The position numbers and the translations under genes were made by a program. From the NCBI GenBank assembly GCA_039881145.1, contig JAYKKI010000074.1, positions 11,225,501 to 11,289,500 on the forward strand: DNA of 64,000 nt. Reading direction: 5' to 3'. The stretch's first letter is position 1, and the number at the start of each line of letters is the position of its first letter. The notes beneath the pieces were generated by a model. It saw only the letters and a program-made list of their open reading frames with translations, made no database searches and was not told where the DNA came from. This document shows positions 40,866-51,979 of the stretch, piece after piece. Origin of the DNA: Druceiella hillmani (lineage: Eukaryota > Arthropoda > Insecta > Lepidoptera > Hepialidae).

Positions 40866-41100
40866 CGTAATACAAGAATAATACATAACAATGAAACAAG
40901 CAGATTCTCGCGAGTGAAGTTTGGAGGAAAATTTTCATTTCTTTTATTTTGCAAATGTTAAAATGCTGATGGATTGGAAAAGTTTATGTAGAACTTAAAT
41001 AAATTGATTCACAATGAAAGATTCTCTGACGAGAATTTGCGTAACTCGATTGTAAACTGAGACGATCGTCAATTTTATTTTTCACAGCTTAATAGTTTGA
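40866..41100 (+). repeat. Diverged duplicated block C, copy 1
   Basis: It matches 44270-44520 in order: AATACATA-CA, CAGATTCTCGCGA, AAAATTTTCATTT, CTTTTATTT-CAAATGTTAAA, ACAATGAA, GATTCTCTGA or ATTCTCTGATG, and ACTGAGACGATCGT. Separation is 3.4 kb, same orientation. No frame is kept. Confidence 0.7.
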
Positions 41101-43094
41101 TAGCAATGAATAGTTTGATTTAAAAAAAAAATTGCTACAAAATCATTTGTTGAAGAAATATCTTAGCAAAATAAGAAAGCAATTTCCGGTTATATGATTC
41201 CTGAAAGATTCTACAATAAAGTCCGTGACTGCATTTGTACAGATATTACATAAAATCCATAATAAAAGCTATAATGAACATTACCTCAATTCAAGGTCAA
41301 ATGTAACGAAAAATTATCTGTATTTGGATTCCGAAAGATGGAACCATCGTACATGGCTTCGATACGTACAATACGTATAGAAGCAATGTATACACAATAT
41401 ATCCAAATCACACCATGATAATGAAGTTGGTTCTATGAAGGGTATACACATTATATCCAAATCACACTATGATGACCAAGTTGATTCAGAAAACTGAGAC
41501 CAATTAAAACGCCCGATGTTTTACAAAGCGCAATTGATATTTTCGAAAAACTTGCAAGTACACTTTACGTCTTCAGTAAATTGAGGCCCTGGTATTTCAT
41601 CGTCTCTTTCTCTATGCTAAACTATGCTGGTATAAATATTTTTTTTCATATGTTGGCTAACAATATCGAGAAGAATGAAACTTATCTCAGAAAGGATCTC
41701 ATGAAAAGTTGGCACTTTCATTTCTCTAATATAATATTGTCCGTATATTTCATGAGACATAAAAATATTTGCTTGAGATTTTTCTTGAGATTTTTCATGA
41801 AAATATTTCAGGATCACTAAAAAGTAAGAAAAGGATAGCTCACAGATGATCAGGAAAGTCTAATTTTTCTGTATTTTTATCTTTATTATAATTATATTTT
41901 ATTAAATATACGCATTCGAACTTATTATCTTTGTAAAATAGATGCAATTCCTTATGGGTTGAATTTAGCCCCACTTTTTCTTGGGAATTCTTTTCACCTT
42001 TTACGCCAATGTTTAAGGCGTGAGGATTTGTCACTGATCCAGTACTGCCGCAACACACACAAATAATTTCAAATTTTAGTAAACCTTTAGTCGTGTTCTC
42101 TCGAAATATGCAAGCAGTAATTTAATATACACCTTGCAACTTCTATAAGATGTTGTGCCATATGTTTATTACTTAGTAAAAAACGGAGGTCCTTATTACG
42201 GAAGTTGTGTAATTAAGGTGTTGGCTGTTCTATGCTCATTATCTTGTAAGTTTTCGCTATCGAACGGTAGAATAAATTGAAATAAACCATTCCTTGATAT
42301 CTGTAAACGTTTTCTGCAAATGATAGAATTTTTTTTGCAAATGATAAATTTGTGAAATTCCATTCGAATCCAAGTTACAATGGGGTCAACATAGTCTCAA
42401 GTTAACTGATAAACTCACTTCGGCAGCGTATGCGATAAAATCAATTCGATTATAAACCGATACTCTAACTGTGCGTTCAGTTTATATTAGTTATTTTACA
42501 GCATCACGTCATCTGGCATTCTCCTCTAGGACGAAAATATACTGCTTATAATACAAAAACAACAATTTTCATTATTTACTAAACATGTTCCAGAAAATAA
42601 TGGCGAGTTTGCTTGAAGGAAATTAAAAACAAGTCTCACTGTAGCAAGTCTTTTTATATATTATAATATGACATATGTTAGGAAAAAAATAATTAATTTT
42701 GCTAATTTGTAGACCAATGTATATATTATACAAAAAATAAATATAAACTTTCATTTCCTAAATCGCGACTAACAAATGTCAGATTCATATTCAGTATTGG
42801 AGTGACCTTGCTTCTAGTGCGGTTTTTTTATTATATTGTACTTTTAATTTCAATACAGTTTTATATATTGTATATTAAATAAAAAATATCTAAACTTTTG
42901 CATTTATAATATTAGTGAGGTCCTCAGGAATATATTATCATCGCCCAACCATTAACATTAAAATGCTGTTCATAATTCAGAGTTTATTACTGAGTAATCT
43001 ATGTATATAACTGCAAACTTGCACCTCACTCTATAGTAATAATATTTAAATATATAGGTTACTAAGTGACTTGAAACATATCAAATTTTATACT
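41101..43094. other. AT-rich non-coding stretch between duplicated blocks
   Basis: No gene recognised. It contains the tandem duplication at 41388-41487. A 79-codon frame (41581-41820) contains a repeated TTGAGATTTTTC word. Confidence 0.5.
41388..41487 (+). repeat. 54-bp tandem duplication
   Basis: Units start at 41388 and 41442 with GTATACACA-TATATCCAAA and share CACA(C)ATGAT and AAGTTG-TTC. They are about 85 percent alike by eye. Confidence 0.9.
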
Positions 43095-43540
43095 ATGTTA
43101 AAGTTCGTACGTTAAAAATAAACTAAACGAACCTTTTTTCACCGAACGCGTTCTCGACAAATTTTTGAATGTGCGAACTGTACAAAATATTATCAATAAT
43201 TCTCCCATATTATTCAATACACATAAAGGTTACCGATCTTTATGTGTATCGACAGAAATGATTCTCGGAAATGAGTATTTACAAAATAAAGGATGTACAC
43301 AGGTTGACACAGGGCAGCTTATTAAAACATACGCGAACGGCCGCGAAAAGTTTTTAATTTAAGTTTTGCATAATATTGACAAGAAATTATTCTCTGTGGA
43401 ACATAAAATAATAAGGTGACGTAAAAATATATGGCCTATTTTATAGCTTAGTTTACAGGATATTTGAATTTCATTATTATATTGATTTCTCAGTGTCGGC
43501 TTGAGAAAAGTGTTTTAGTAATTTTACATCCATAGAAAAT
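43095..43540 (+). repeat. Diverged duplicated block D, copy 1
   Basis: It matches 47040-47420 in the same orientation: CCGAACGCGT, ACAAATTT, ATGTTGTCAATAATTCTCCC against ATATTATCAATAATTCTCCC, TTCTCGGAAATG, CAGGTTGAC-CAGG, then ATTTGAATTT and ACTGAGA/TCTCAGT-side AT-rich sequence. A 65-codon frame here (43165-43362) has no counterpart in copy 2, where the readable frame is on the other strand, so neither is likely coding. Confidence 0.7.
43217..43249. repeat. 12-bp perfect hairpin
   Basis: ATACACATAAAG (43217-43228) and its exact reverse complement (43238-43249) flank a 9-nt loop. It lies inside block D copy 1 and is not kept in copy 2. Confidence 0.9.
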
Positions 43541-43670
43541 TTAAGGCAAAAAGGGCTATATAATTTGATTTGATTTTCGTTTTTCAAAATAAATGCAAGT
43601 ACTGTCACCAAAAACTACAAAATTTCTCGTACATTTTGGTAGTTCTGTCATACAAAAGCTACAAAATTAT

Positions 43671-43872
43671 GTACACATACATACATAAACACAGTCATAC
43701 ACACAGACACACATACGCACACGCACAAACACGCACACACATACACACAGGCATACACACGCGTGCGCACGCACACGCACACATTAACGCGCACACACAC
43801 AGACGCGCGCGCGCACACATACATACACATGCGCACGCACACGCACATGCACACACAGATACATACACAGGC
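43671..43872. repeat. CA/CG-rich purine-pyrimidine alternating tract
   Basis: About 200 bp of impure (CA)n with GCGC inserts and an ACGCGCGCGCGCAC-like core near 43800. Frames through it on both strands (for example 43570-43884 and 43648-43854) are low-complexity artefacts. Alternating purine-pyrimidine tracts of this kind can adopt Z-DNA. Confidence 0.95.
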
Positions 43873-44269
43873 AAAAAATATTAAACTTGTTAAGGACGAT
43901 TAGAGCTCCTCTACGAGAAATCTGTAGATGATTATACACAAGAAAATTTTGAGGATACATAATAATTGCAAATATTAATATTATTTTCCCACAACATGCT
44001 GCCTTGTTTAATTTTATAGCACAGGCGTAAAAGTACAGTAAATTTTCCAAAAATTATGATATTTAGAATAATTTTTGTCGTTTCCATAGAAATTTTTGGT
44101 AAATTTCCTAAAACACATCTGTAATTTCGAAAATTGCAGAGTGGAAACATGTTTTCCTTATGGAAGTTTTTCAATAATATTTATAAAATTGTCTTACTTG
44201 TAATTTTGACAGAATAGTTTCATATACCAAGATTAACTTCGCATAATAAAAAAAGGAATAACGATACAG
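43873..44269. other. AT-rich non-coding stretch
   Basis: Nothing recognised. Confidence 0.5.
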
Positions 44270-44520
44270 TAAAATAAAAGAACAATACATACCAACCAAA
44301 CAGGCAGATTCTCGCGAATGAAAATTTTCATTTTCGACTTTCTTTTATTTCACAAATGTTAAAGCGCTGTGGAAATGAAAACGAATATTTGAGACAAAGT
44401 TGGTTTACAATGAAGGAGTCTACGAGAAATTCTCTGATGGGAATTAGCACTGAGACGATCGTTATTGTCTAGTTTTCGTTTCTCGTGAGCTGGATTTATT
44501 TAATAGAAAAAAATGACGTT
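44270..44520 (+). repeat. Diverged duplicated block C, copy 2
   Basis: Counterpart of 40866-41100. Compared with copy 1 it has small insertions around the AATGAAGGAGTC stretch. Confidence 0.7.
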
Positions 44521-47039
44521 TAAATCAATAGCCTTTGCCGCAAAATAATCTCTATTTAAATATTAATTAAGTTTCTCGCGAGTCTTGTAAGACTGCGAAT
44601 AAATTTTAAATATTAGTTTTCAAAAATATCGGACGCTGTTTGAATAAATATGTATAGTTAGAAAATTAAAATAAATCGTAGGTTTAAGTCAAAATTATAA
44701 TAAAATGGAAGTTTTATGTATTATTATATGGAAATCAATTAAAAACAAAAAAAATTATTTAAATATGGCACAAATTAAAAAAAAACAAACTTATTACGCA
44801 GATTTCGAAATCACTAACCCCACACGATTGGGATTTAGTGTAAAGGATAATTACGTAAATAATTTATTAGATGGTATGGAACTATTAGACAAAGTCACTT
44901 GTGCATCGTGCATTATGTTTAGCATTAAACAATTGTAGGACCAACTTTTGGATTCACGGAGAAAATAAATTAAAAATATGTTCATATCGATATAACGCAT
45001 TATTGAATAAATACCATTCAGCAGAACATTAAATGAAAACATGTGAAAAATGGTCTAAGGGGAATTATTATAAATAAAGGTTTAATTTTATAATTTAAAT
45101 AAGTATTAAGTTAATTTTTTTTCGTGAATGACGTATTTTTGGCTCTGCCTTTTCACCTCCTTTAGTAGAAATAATGGTACATACGTTTCGTAAGTACATT
45201 TTTTTCGTGAGTAAACTTAATTATAGACCACTTGAACTGCAGTTGTAACCATATAAGATGCACGAAAAACACCATATATCTGCGTATAATTTCTAGTTCT
45301 ACAGGTATCGTGGACCGATATAAAATAAATAAATAACAATATTTCAAAGTTAAATATGTGTTTTTATGCCAAGTAAATATTTGCGAGATCCTCATAACCA
45401 GCTCTTTAAAGCGATACTTCAGTTCCTATATTATTTGTGAAATTAAATAATTATTTAGTTAGTCCTTAATTTTCCTTTCTAAAATTTTCCAAAATAATAT
45501 TCTTCTATTTTCAGCTAAATTATGTGCTGGTTAATATGTTTTATTACTCTACCAAATTTCCCATATCTACCTACAACGGTTTTGAAAGAAAAGGCTGTGA
45601 CAGATGAGCAGAAAGATATATGAGTGACCTTGCAAGGATTCAGTTTCTTTAGGGAGAAATTCTGAAAATGAATAGAAAAATTGTGTATAAGCAGCAAATT
45701 ATATGTAAATATTGAAATAAATTTCATTGAAATTTGTTCAGTCGTTCTGGAGATAAATATCTTTTTGCAATTTTTATTAGCGACTTTACAGGCAAGCAGT
45801 AAGGAATTTCGGATTAAGGTGCTTGGGAAATTAGTGTTATATTAATACAGACTGAAGTACATAAAATGGCTATGATACATATGGTGGTACATTCGCCTTT
45901 CTCATCCGCCTAAGGTCTTTAAAAATACCCCTAAACTAAAATTATTTGAAATTCCGCTATTCTCATTTCAATAAATCGATAAAATTGGATGTAAAAAAAG
46001 AAAAATATAATAGCAGGAAAAATATAAAAGTGATGCTGGACAAAAAAATTGCGTTGTGTGAACGGTAGTCTTTGCGGATTTTCCGACAACTTATGCCTTA
46101 CCACAAAAAGGCGGTAGTGTAAGTTTTTTTAATTTCTCATGATATAAAGTATAAGTATTCCCAAAACTATACCAGTTTAATACATTTGAGTTTAGTATAA
46201 ACAGAAGTTTTATACGTACATTTTTGGGAAGTATTTTGGAATGCCAAAATTGAATATTTCATACACACTTTCAGAAATATCTATATGATTGTGGAACGCA
46301 AATTGCTTATTTATAAGCATGACAAGATCTCATGTAATGTTACTCTATGTAACGTCGCACTAGATACTCAGGAACTAACTTTAGACGGTGGTTTTGCTCG
46401 CTTGAAGTTACGGTCGAGGTCCCTGCTCTTACCCTGCCGTAATACCAATTTTTAATGTATGGCAATAATATTTTACCATGTTCTCTGCAACATACGAATA
46501 ATGGATGTAATACATATTTAGCATCATTTATTGATATGTTGTGATACTAAATGTTCATCATTTAATAAAAACACCAAATTTCAAAGTTTCATCTAACAGA
46601 AATTTTTCTGCGTCTCGGGTTTAAAAGTAGCCTATATGATAATTCAAATATCAACCTATACCTACTACATGTTTCCTGAAATTTGACCAACCGTTTATAC
46701 ACGACTGAAGAACACACATCAAAACTTTAGCATTTATAAAATTGATGGAATAATTAAAGAATTTGCGCGAGAATATGTTATCAATGTCCATTTACAAATA
46801 CTACAATTTAAATTTTTGTTGAGACTTCTTTCAAAAATAACGAAGAGTTATAAACTCTTCGTTATATTTTATGCACGTTACTCAGCAATGATTGTCACCA
46901 AACAAAGTTCCAATGTGCATAAAACGTTTACAAATATATCAAGGTTTATATTATTTTAAAGTTTGGTACAATTGGATATAAATTTGTTGAGCTATGATTC
47001 TTTAAAATATTATTAAGTAATCGCAAAGATATTCCCACA
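44521..47039. other. AT-rich non-coding stretch between duplicated blocks
   Basis: No gene recognised with confidence. A 77-codon plus-strand frame at 44705-44938 has a second in-frame Met at residue 21, and its later part (around YYADFEITNP) is less AT-biased than other chance frames, but it matches nothing I know and its composition is not decisive. Confidence 0.45.
46837..46865. repeat. 13-bp perfect hairpin
   Basis: ATAACGAAGAGTT, loop ATA, then the exact reverse complement. It is isolated in AT-rich DNA. Confidence 0.93.
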
Positions 47040-47420
47040 CTATGCGGAATCTGCATAACATTTCAGTTTACATACGAAAAGTTTTGCCGAACGCGTCCTG
47101 AACAAATTTCTACATATGCGTATAATACGTAATGTTGTCAATAATTCTCCCAAATGAGTATTCACATAAATACTTCTCGGAAATGTCAATTCACAACATA
47201 ATGAAGGTATCCAGGTTGACGCAGGAAGGCTTTCTAAGAGACGCACGAAGTAACGTGATAGTTTGAGACAGTGAAAAGCATTTAATTTTAAATGCTTTTA
47301 GTTTTAAATTTTTTTTGAAAAAGCTTGGAAAAGGGTTACTGGCGTATTGTAGACTTTGGCTTGGAGAAAATTTGAATTTTATTTTTATACTGAGAATATA
47401 ATCTTGGTAATTATATTTAT
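47040..47420 (+). repeat. Diverged duplicated block D, copy 2
   Basis: Counterpart of 43095-43540, 3.95 kb downstream. A 68-codon minus-strand frame (47040-47246) runs through it. The same strand of copy 1 is interrupted. Confidence 0.7.
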
Positions 47421-47830
47421 ATAAGAAATTAATTTTAATTTTGTACTTAATTTTCTTATGATGCAGTCACGTATCATTATAACATTTCAAGAAAATATTG
47501 ATTCAAAAAGCATCGCATTAGTTAAGGATATTTGTTTCGATAATATTACCAAAGGGGCCCACGGGTAGTAAAGATTTAGACAAAATTTTAGACGTCTAAT
47601 GTGACTTTGTTTTTTTTTTAAATTAGCTCGAAGTTGAGCTGTGTTTGACTCCAAAACCACATATATATTTCTGATATTTTATATGTTCTAAATATATTTC
47701 ATAAGAATATTGAAAACTTGTATCATCTGAAAGTGAAATATTTTTATTAAGTATTAGTGGTTTTTAACACTCTTTTCAAGTTTCACTTGAACGCCTGTAC
47801 GTACGTCTGTAACCGAATTTTAAATTAAGT
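47421..47830. other. AT-rich non-coding stretch
   Basis: Nothing recognised. Confidence 0.5.
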
Positions 47831-48150
47831 TTTCGCTTATTTCCGGACGTCCGAATTATTTAGAATTTTGTACACGTGTGAAGAACCAATGACTATGCAA
47901 TAATTTCATAACAAAATATTTATAAAACATAATGAAAATTAAAAAAATAAAGACACAGGTTTTTTTTTGCAATATAAATAAAAAGTAAAATTTTCACTCA
48001 TTTCTAGACGTCTGAATTAATTAAAATTTTACACACGTTTCAAGAATCGATGACAATATAATAATTTCATAACTAAAAATTATCAAAATAAAATTTTCAT
48101 GAAAAAAATTAAAAATCCGGCTTTTGTAACAATATGAACTAAAAATAAAA
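47831..48150 (+). repeat. 160-bp imperfect tandem duplication
   Basis: Units start at 47831 and 47991. Shared words in order are: ATTTC-GGACGTC/GACGTC, GAATTA, ACACGT, AAGAA-C-ATGAC, AATAATTTCATAAC, and TTTTT-GCAATAT/TTTGTAACAATAT. Divergence is about 25-30 percent by eye, so the duplication is old. Confidence 0.85.
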
Positions 48151-48364
48151 AATTATTTTAAAATATAACATTTTTGGCCGAGAGCGAAAGAATATTTTTT
48201 GGTACAACTTAATATTTTTTTTAAATAAGTTTAGAATAATAATAAAGTGATTGACAAAAATTATTTTAATTTATTAATCAAGTATGTTTTAGTTTTTATT
48301 GCTACGAAAAAAGTTTTACTTTTATTTCTCTAAACTGTCATTTTTAAGCTGCAAGAGTGTATGA

Positions 48365-48613
48365 ATATTGAATATATTTGGCGTTCATTTTGTAGAAATT
48401 CATTACTGACAAATAAATCAAACTACGTGGTGTGGTAATATTTCTACTTTCTTTAAGTTCTTTACCACGATCTATGTTTCGTTGAAAGTTGAAAGGTTAT
48501 CTTTGCTAATAGCCCACCTGAAGATGTTGTAATACAACGAAACCTAGGTCGTGGTAAAGAACTTAAAGAAAGTAGAAATAATACCATATCATGTAGTTTC
48601 ATATATTTGTCAG
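48365..48613. mobile_element. Foldback element FB1, copy 4
   Basis: The outer segment (GAATATATTTGGCG at 48370) leads into the left arm, which is decayed in its inner part (the ribozyme-like block has lost its core at 48470-48500). The right arm (48500-48603) is intact and carries the block at 48513-48554 in plus orientation, then AAAGAACTTAAAGAAAGTAG and the ATGTAGTTTCAT end. No coding capacity. Confidence 0.87.
48513..48554 (+). ncRNA. Hammerhead-ribozyme-like motif (FB1 copy 4)
   Basis: The predicted type I fold is as follows. Stem I is 48514-48517 (CCAC) with 48551-48554 (GTGG). The core CTGAAGA is 48518-48524. One unpaired T sits at 48525. Stem II is 48526-48530 (GTTGT) with 48534-48538 (ACAAC) and loop AAT. 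GAA is 48539-48541. Stem III is 48542-48544 (ACC) with 48547-48549 (GGT). The cleavage triplet GTC is 48548-48550, with scission predicted after C48550. CUGANGA and GAA are the invariant hammerhead core, so A at the N position is allowed. The very short palindromic stem III is typical of forms that work as dimers. The unpaired T is the one departure from the canonical motif. Confidence 0.55.
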
Positions 48614-51600
48614 TAAGAGTAATATTTAAAAAAAGTTGTTGAGTTTAGTCAGTAAGAGTAATTTTTTAAAAAGTTGTTATTTTATACATATTTACAAAAA
48701 AATATTTTTTTGGAAAAACAATGTTTAATCACGAGTGTAGTTTTAGTATATTTAAGGTTAATCGGCAATAAAACACTAAACAGGCAAATTCGTCATTCAA
48801 GATTTATGGTCACAACGAATAACATGTAAAGTTTTGGTGTGTGATGCTTCTAAAGAGTATTTAAACCACAATTGTGTTCGAATGTGACCGAGACAAAAGT
48901 ACACCAATTTGCTAGGTGCACGAGAAAAAGAAGATGAAAATAACAGCAAAACAATATATGAAGAAGGAATCTCAGAAAGAAGTACTAAAGAAAATTTTGT
49001 GACTTGTAATATGTCTTAACCCAAAAAGTATTTGACCGAGCTTGTGAAAAATTCTTGAGTAAGCGAAAAGGTAAAGAATATTTTTTTAATTATTTAAAAA
49101 TAAGTGGCTTACACAAAATTGGTTCTATTATTTATCTTCATCTGCAGTACACCTGCTACAAGCAATGCCCTGTAGGTTTTAATAAAACGGTAAGAGATAG
49201 CAGATACTTTTTGAGCATTATCCTCTAGCGCGATTCTTGGTTTAGAATCGGTCTAATGAGTACGTGGTAAATCACGAGAGACATTTTGCTCGTTTACCAA
49301 CAGTGTTCTTAAAAATGTGGGCGAAAAGTTATCAATAGGGAAAATTGAAGAAACGAGTATCATTAAGATTTGCTCTTACCGAATTCCAGCTGGTCATAAC
49401 TTTTACACCCGAAATCGTTTGCAAAAGTTAAAAACAACCATAAGAGACTTTCCATGAGTAAAAATAAGATCATTTTCGATAATGAGAAGTAAAATTACCT
49501 TGCGAAAAGAATAAGTAGCTTAATGGCACTCACCATTACAAAAGAATTCTGAAGGATTATGTTTGCAAACTTATCGTGAGATCGGCAATCGGGTTAAATA
49601 ACGTCCCACCATCTTCAAAGGCAATAGTAATTCTGGTTGGAGAGAAGAGTAAAAGAGAGATCGAGCAGAGTTATTGTAAATGTCATGAGTTATTGTAAAT
49701 TTTTGTATAATTTTTCAACTGCAAGTTGTGAATATTTATTTATTTACTTAATTATATCTTTATGTCCCAATTACAGAAAAAAAACAAAAAGTGTTTACAA
49801 TATTCGATTGAATAAATCGCACTTACATTTCGTTGAATATTAATCTTAAATACTTATACTAAATCTTTTTGTTTTTAATATGTAGGAAAAAAACAATGAA
49901 ATACTTAATTTAAATAATTAAATAATTTTATGATAGTTGAAGTAGAGTTCTTTATTTATTAGTTTCTATCTCAAGCTCTTTCAGAGTGAACTGGTTTTAG
50001 TCAATGGATAGACGGACACGTGAGAGATTTTATAAGATTACCGTTTTCTTTCGAAGTATGGAACCATAATTTAATCATTTTTATTTAAAAGTTAGAGCAA
50101 CTCAGTTTATTGACCTACTAAGTTTTGTCTCATACACCTTAATTCATAATAAATTACTTTTTACTAATAATAGGTATTATGTTGACCATTTTGCAAACAC
50201 CAATCTACATATCATCACCACAGTTCTTCTAGTTGTATTACATTCTACTTACAAGACATGATAAGCTTACAAAATTGATTGATTACATACCATTAATATG
50301 TCGTTTCTAAATAATTCCTCAACCCATTTACATTTTTACTGCTGCATCTTTGGCCTTGAAATATATTATTATATAATAGTTATTATTACAGGAGCAATCT
50401 TCTTCAGATCCAGGGTGATAACCGTTGCATATTTGAAATCGCTCTGTTATTGCGTTTATTACTACAAAAAGAATCATAACCGAATATATATATTTACCTA
50501 CAAGATTTACTTGCGTTAACTTATTAAGATCGTTTATAAACCTACAGATTTACTGAATTTAAATCAGATATCATTAAAAAGGAAACAAATTAATTAATAA
50601 CATATTAAGAAACAGTCAAAAATGTAAAGTGATTAGTGTAAATCCTCATATATTTTTGACGATATTTTGTTCCCAATTTGATAATGAGCAACTTAAAATA
50701 ATTTCGTATAAAAATAAATATTTAAATTTGTGAAATGATTTCTTTAAATAATGTTATTTATGTTCAATAAAAATAGAACAGGTACCGAAATCGGAATAAA
50801 ATTATATTGAAGTTCAAAATTCCAATTATACTATATCAGAATTAAAGAATCGCGTGGCTTTGAGTAATTTTCGGAGTAATAATTTTCCAGGAATGTTCAT
50901 ATCATAGATCGAGATATAACATAAATATGAAAATATTTTTAGACAAAAAGATGTGTTCTTTTCCTGTTTTTAAAATAAAATTGGCCAATATTAACTCCTA
51001 TTGACTACTACCTTTTAAAATATTAACTATTACCTTTTTTATAATAAAATTGGCCAATACTACCTCGCTGGCGCTTTTCATGTTCTGTATATTACTTGGA
51101 GTGAAATAATTTTTTTCTTAAATCATCAATAATATGATTTTCATAGTGCCAAAAATATTTATTAATTCCAAATATAATACCGTTGATATAAATTTAGAAA
51201 TAAAAAACATATATTCATAGTGAATACTTTGCTCTAATCATAAATATCCAGTTTCGATTTAAAAACGGTTTCTGAGTAAAACGGCTGTGTAAGATTTTCT
51301 CAGAAATCGTTTGTCCTTTTGAGGTAAATCCCTTAAATATTTCCAAATTGGTGTACGAGCATAAAAAAATTATTTAAGTCAGTACATCGGTCACAAAAGA
51401 ACGTTCCTATGGAAAGAAAAGTCTAAAAATTTATTCGAAAAATTGAAAAATTTGGGCAAAAGTGAAAATGATATTTTCTATGGGATTCTTATATGAACTC
51501 AAGAGCATAACTCACGATTCGAACGATGGATATGCTTAATTCTTTTCTTTTCGTTCGTTATGGTTCTGACAAAGTGTATCATTGTTGTTACATAGCTGAT

Positions 51601-51685
51601 TTTTTAAATTAAAAACCAAGCCAACCGGTTACATAATAAAGAAAAATTGATTCATTTGTTTATTTTTAGTTGAATTGTGATTCTG
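48614..51685. other. AT-rich non-coding stretch
   Basis: About 3 kb without a recognised gene. The stretch 49140-49640 is slightly less AT-rich and may hold a relic that I cannot identify. AAATTGGCCAATA occurs twice near 50980 and 51048. Confidence 0.45.
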
Positions 51686-51752
51686 TTTTAAGTTCATTGC
51701 CATGAACTTAAAACTGTACTTAATACATTCATTTCTTGAAATGTATTAAGTA
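51686..51752. repeat. Two adjacent perfect hairpins
   Basis: Hairpin 1: TTTTAAGTTCAT (51686-51697), loop TGCC, exact reverse complement 51702-51713. Hairpin 2: TACTTAATACATT (51717-51729), 10-nt loop, exact reverse complement 51740-51752. A third, ATTGTGTC with GACACAAT, lies at 51891-51912. All three lie within 300 bp upstream of the Helitron relic. Confidence 0.92.
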
Positions 51753-51979
51753 TAGTCGTTTTATATAAAATGCATTTAATTTAACTATTTAACTACCAAA
51801 ATGAGTTTTCAAGGGACAAAGGATTCCACAGTAACTACAAAGTGAATCTATTCTCCATTTTCAATTGAATTGTAATTCTTTGCATCGCACATTGTGTCGT
51901 AATTGACACAATTGAATTGACAAAATTTGATGGCATTATAATGTTTGTAATAGGATGGTGCAATACAAGTTTAAAAATA

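Noticed and set aside
43570..43884. 104-codon His/Thr/Ala-rich frame and overlapping minus-strand frames rich in Val and Cys
   Set aside because: All run through the CA/CG microsatellite and are low-complexity artefacts.
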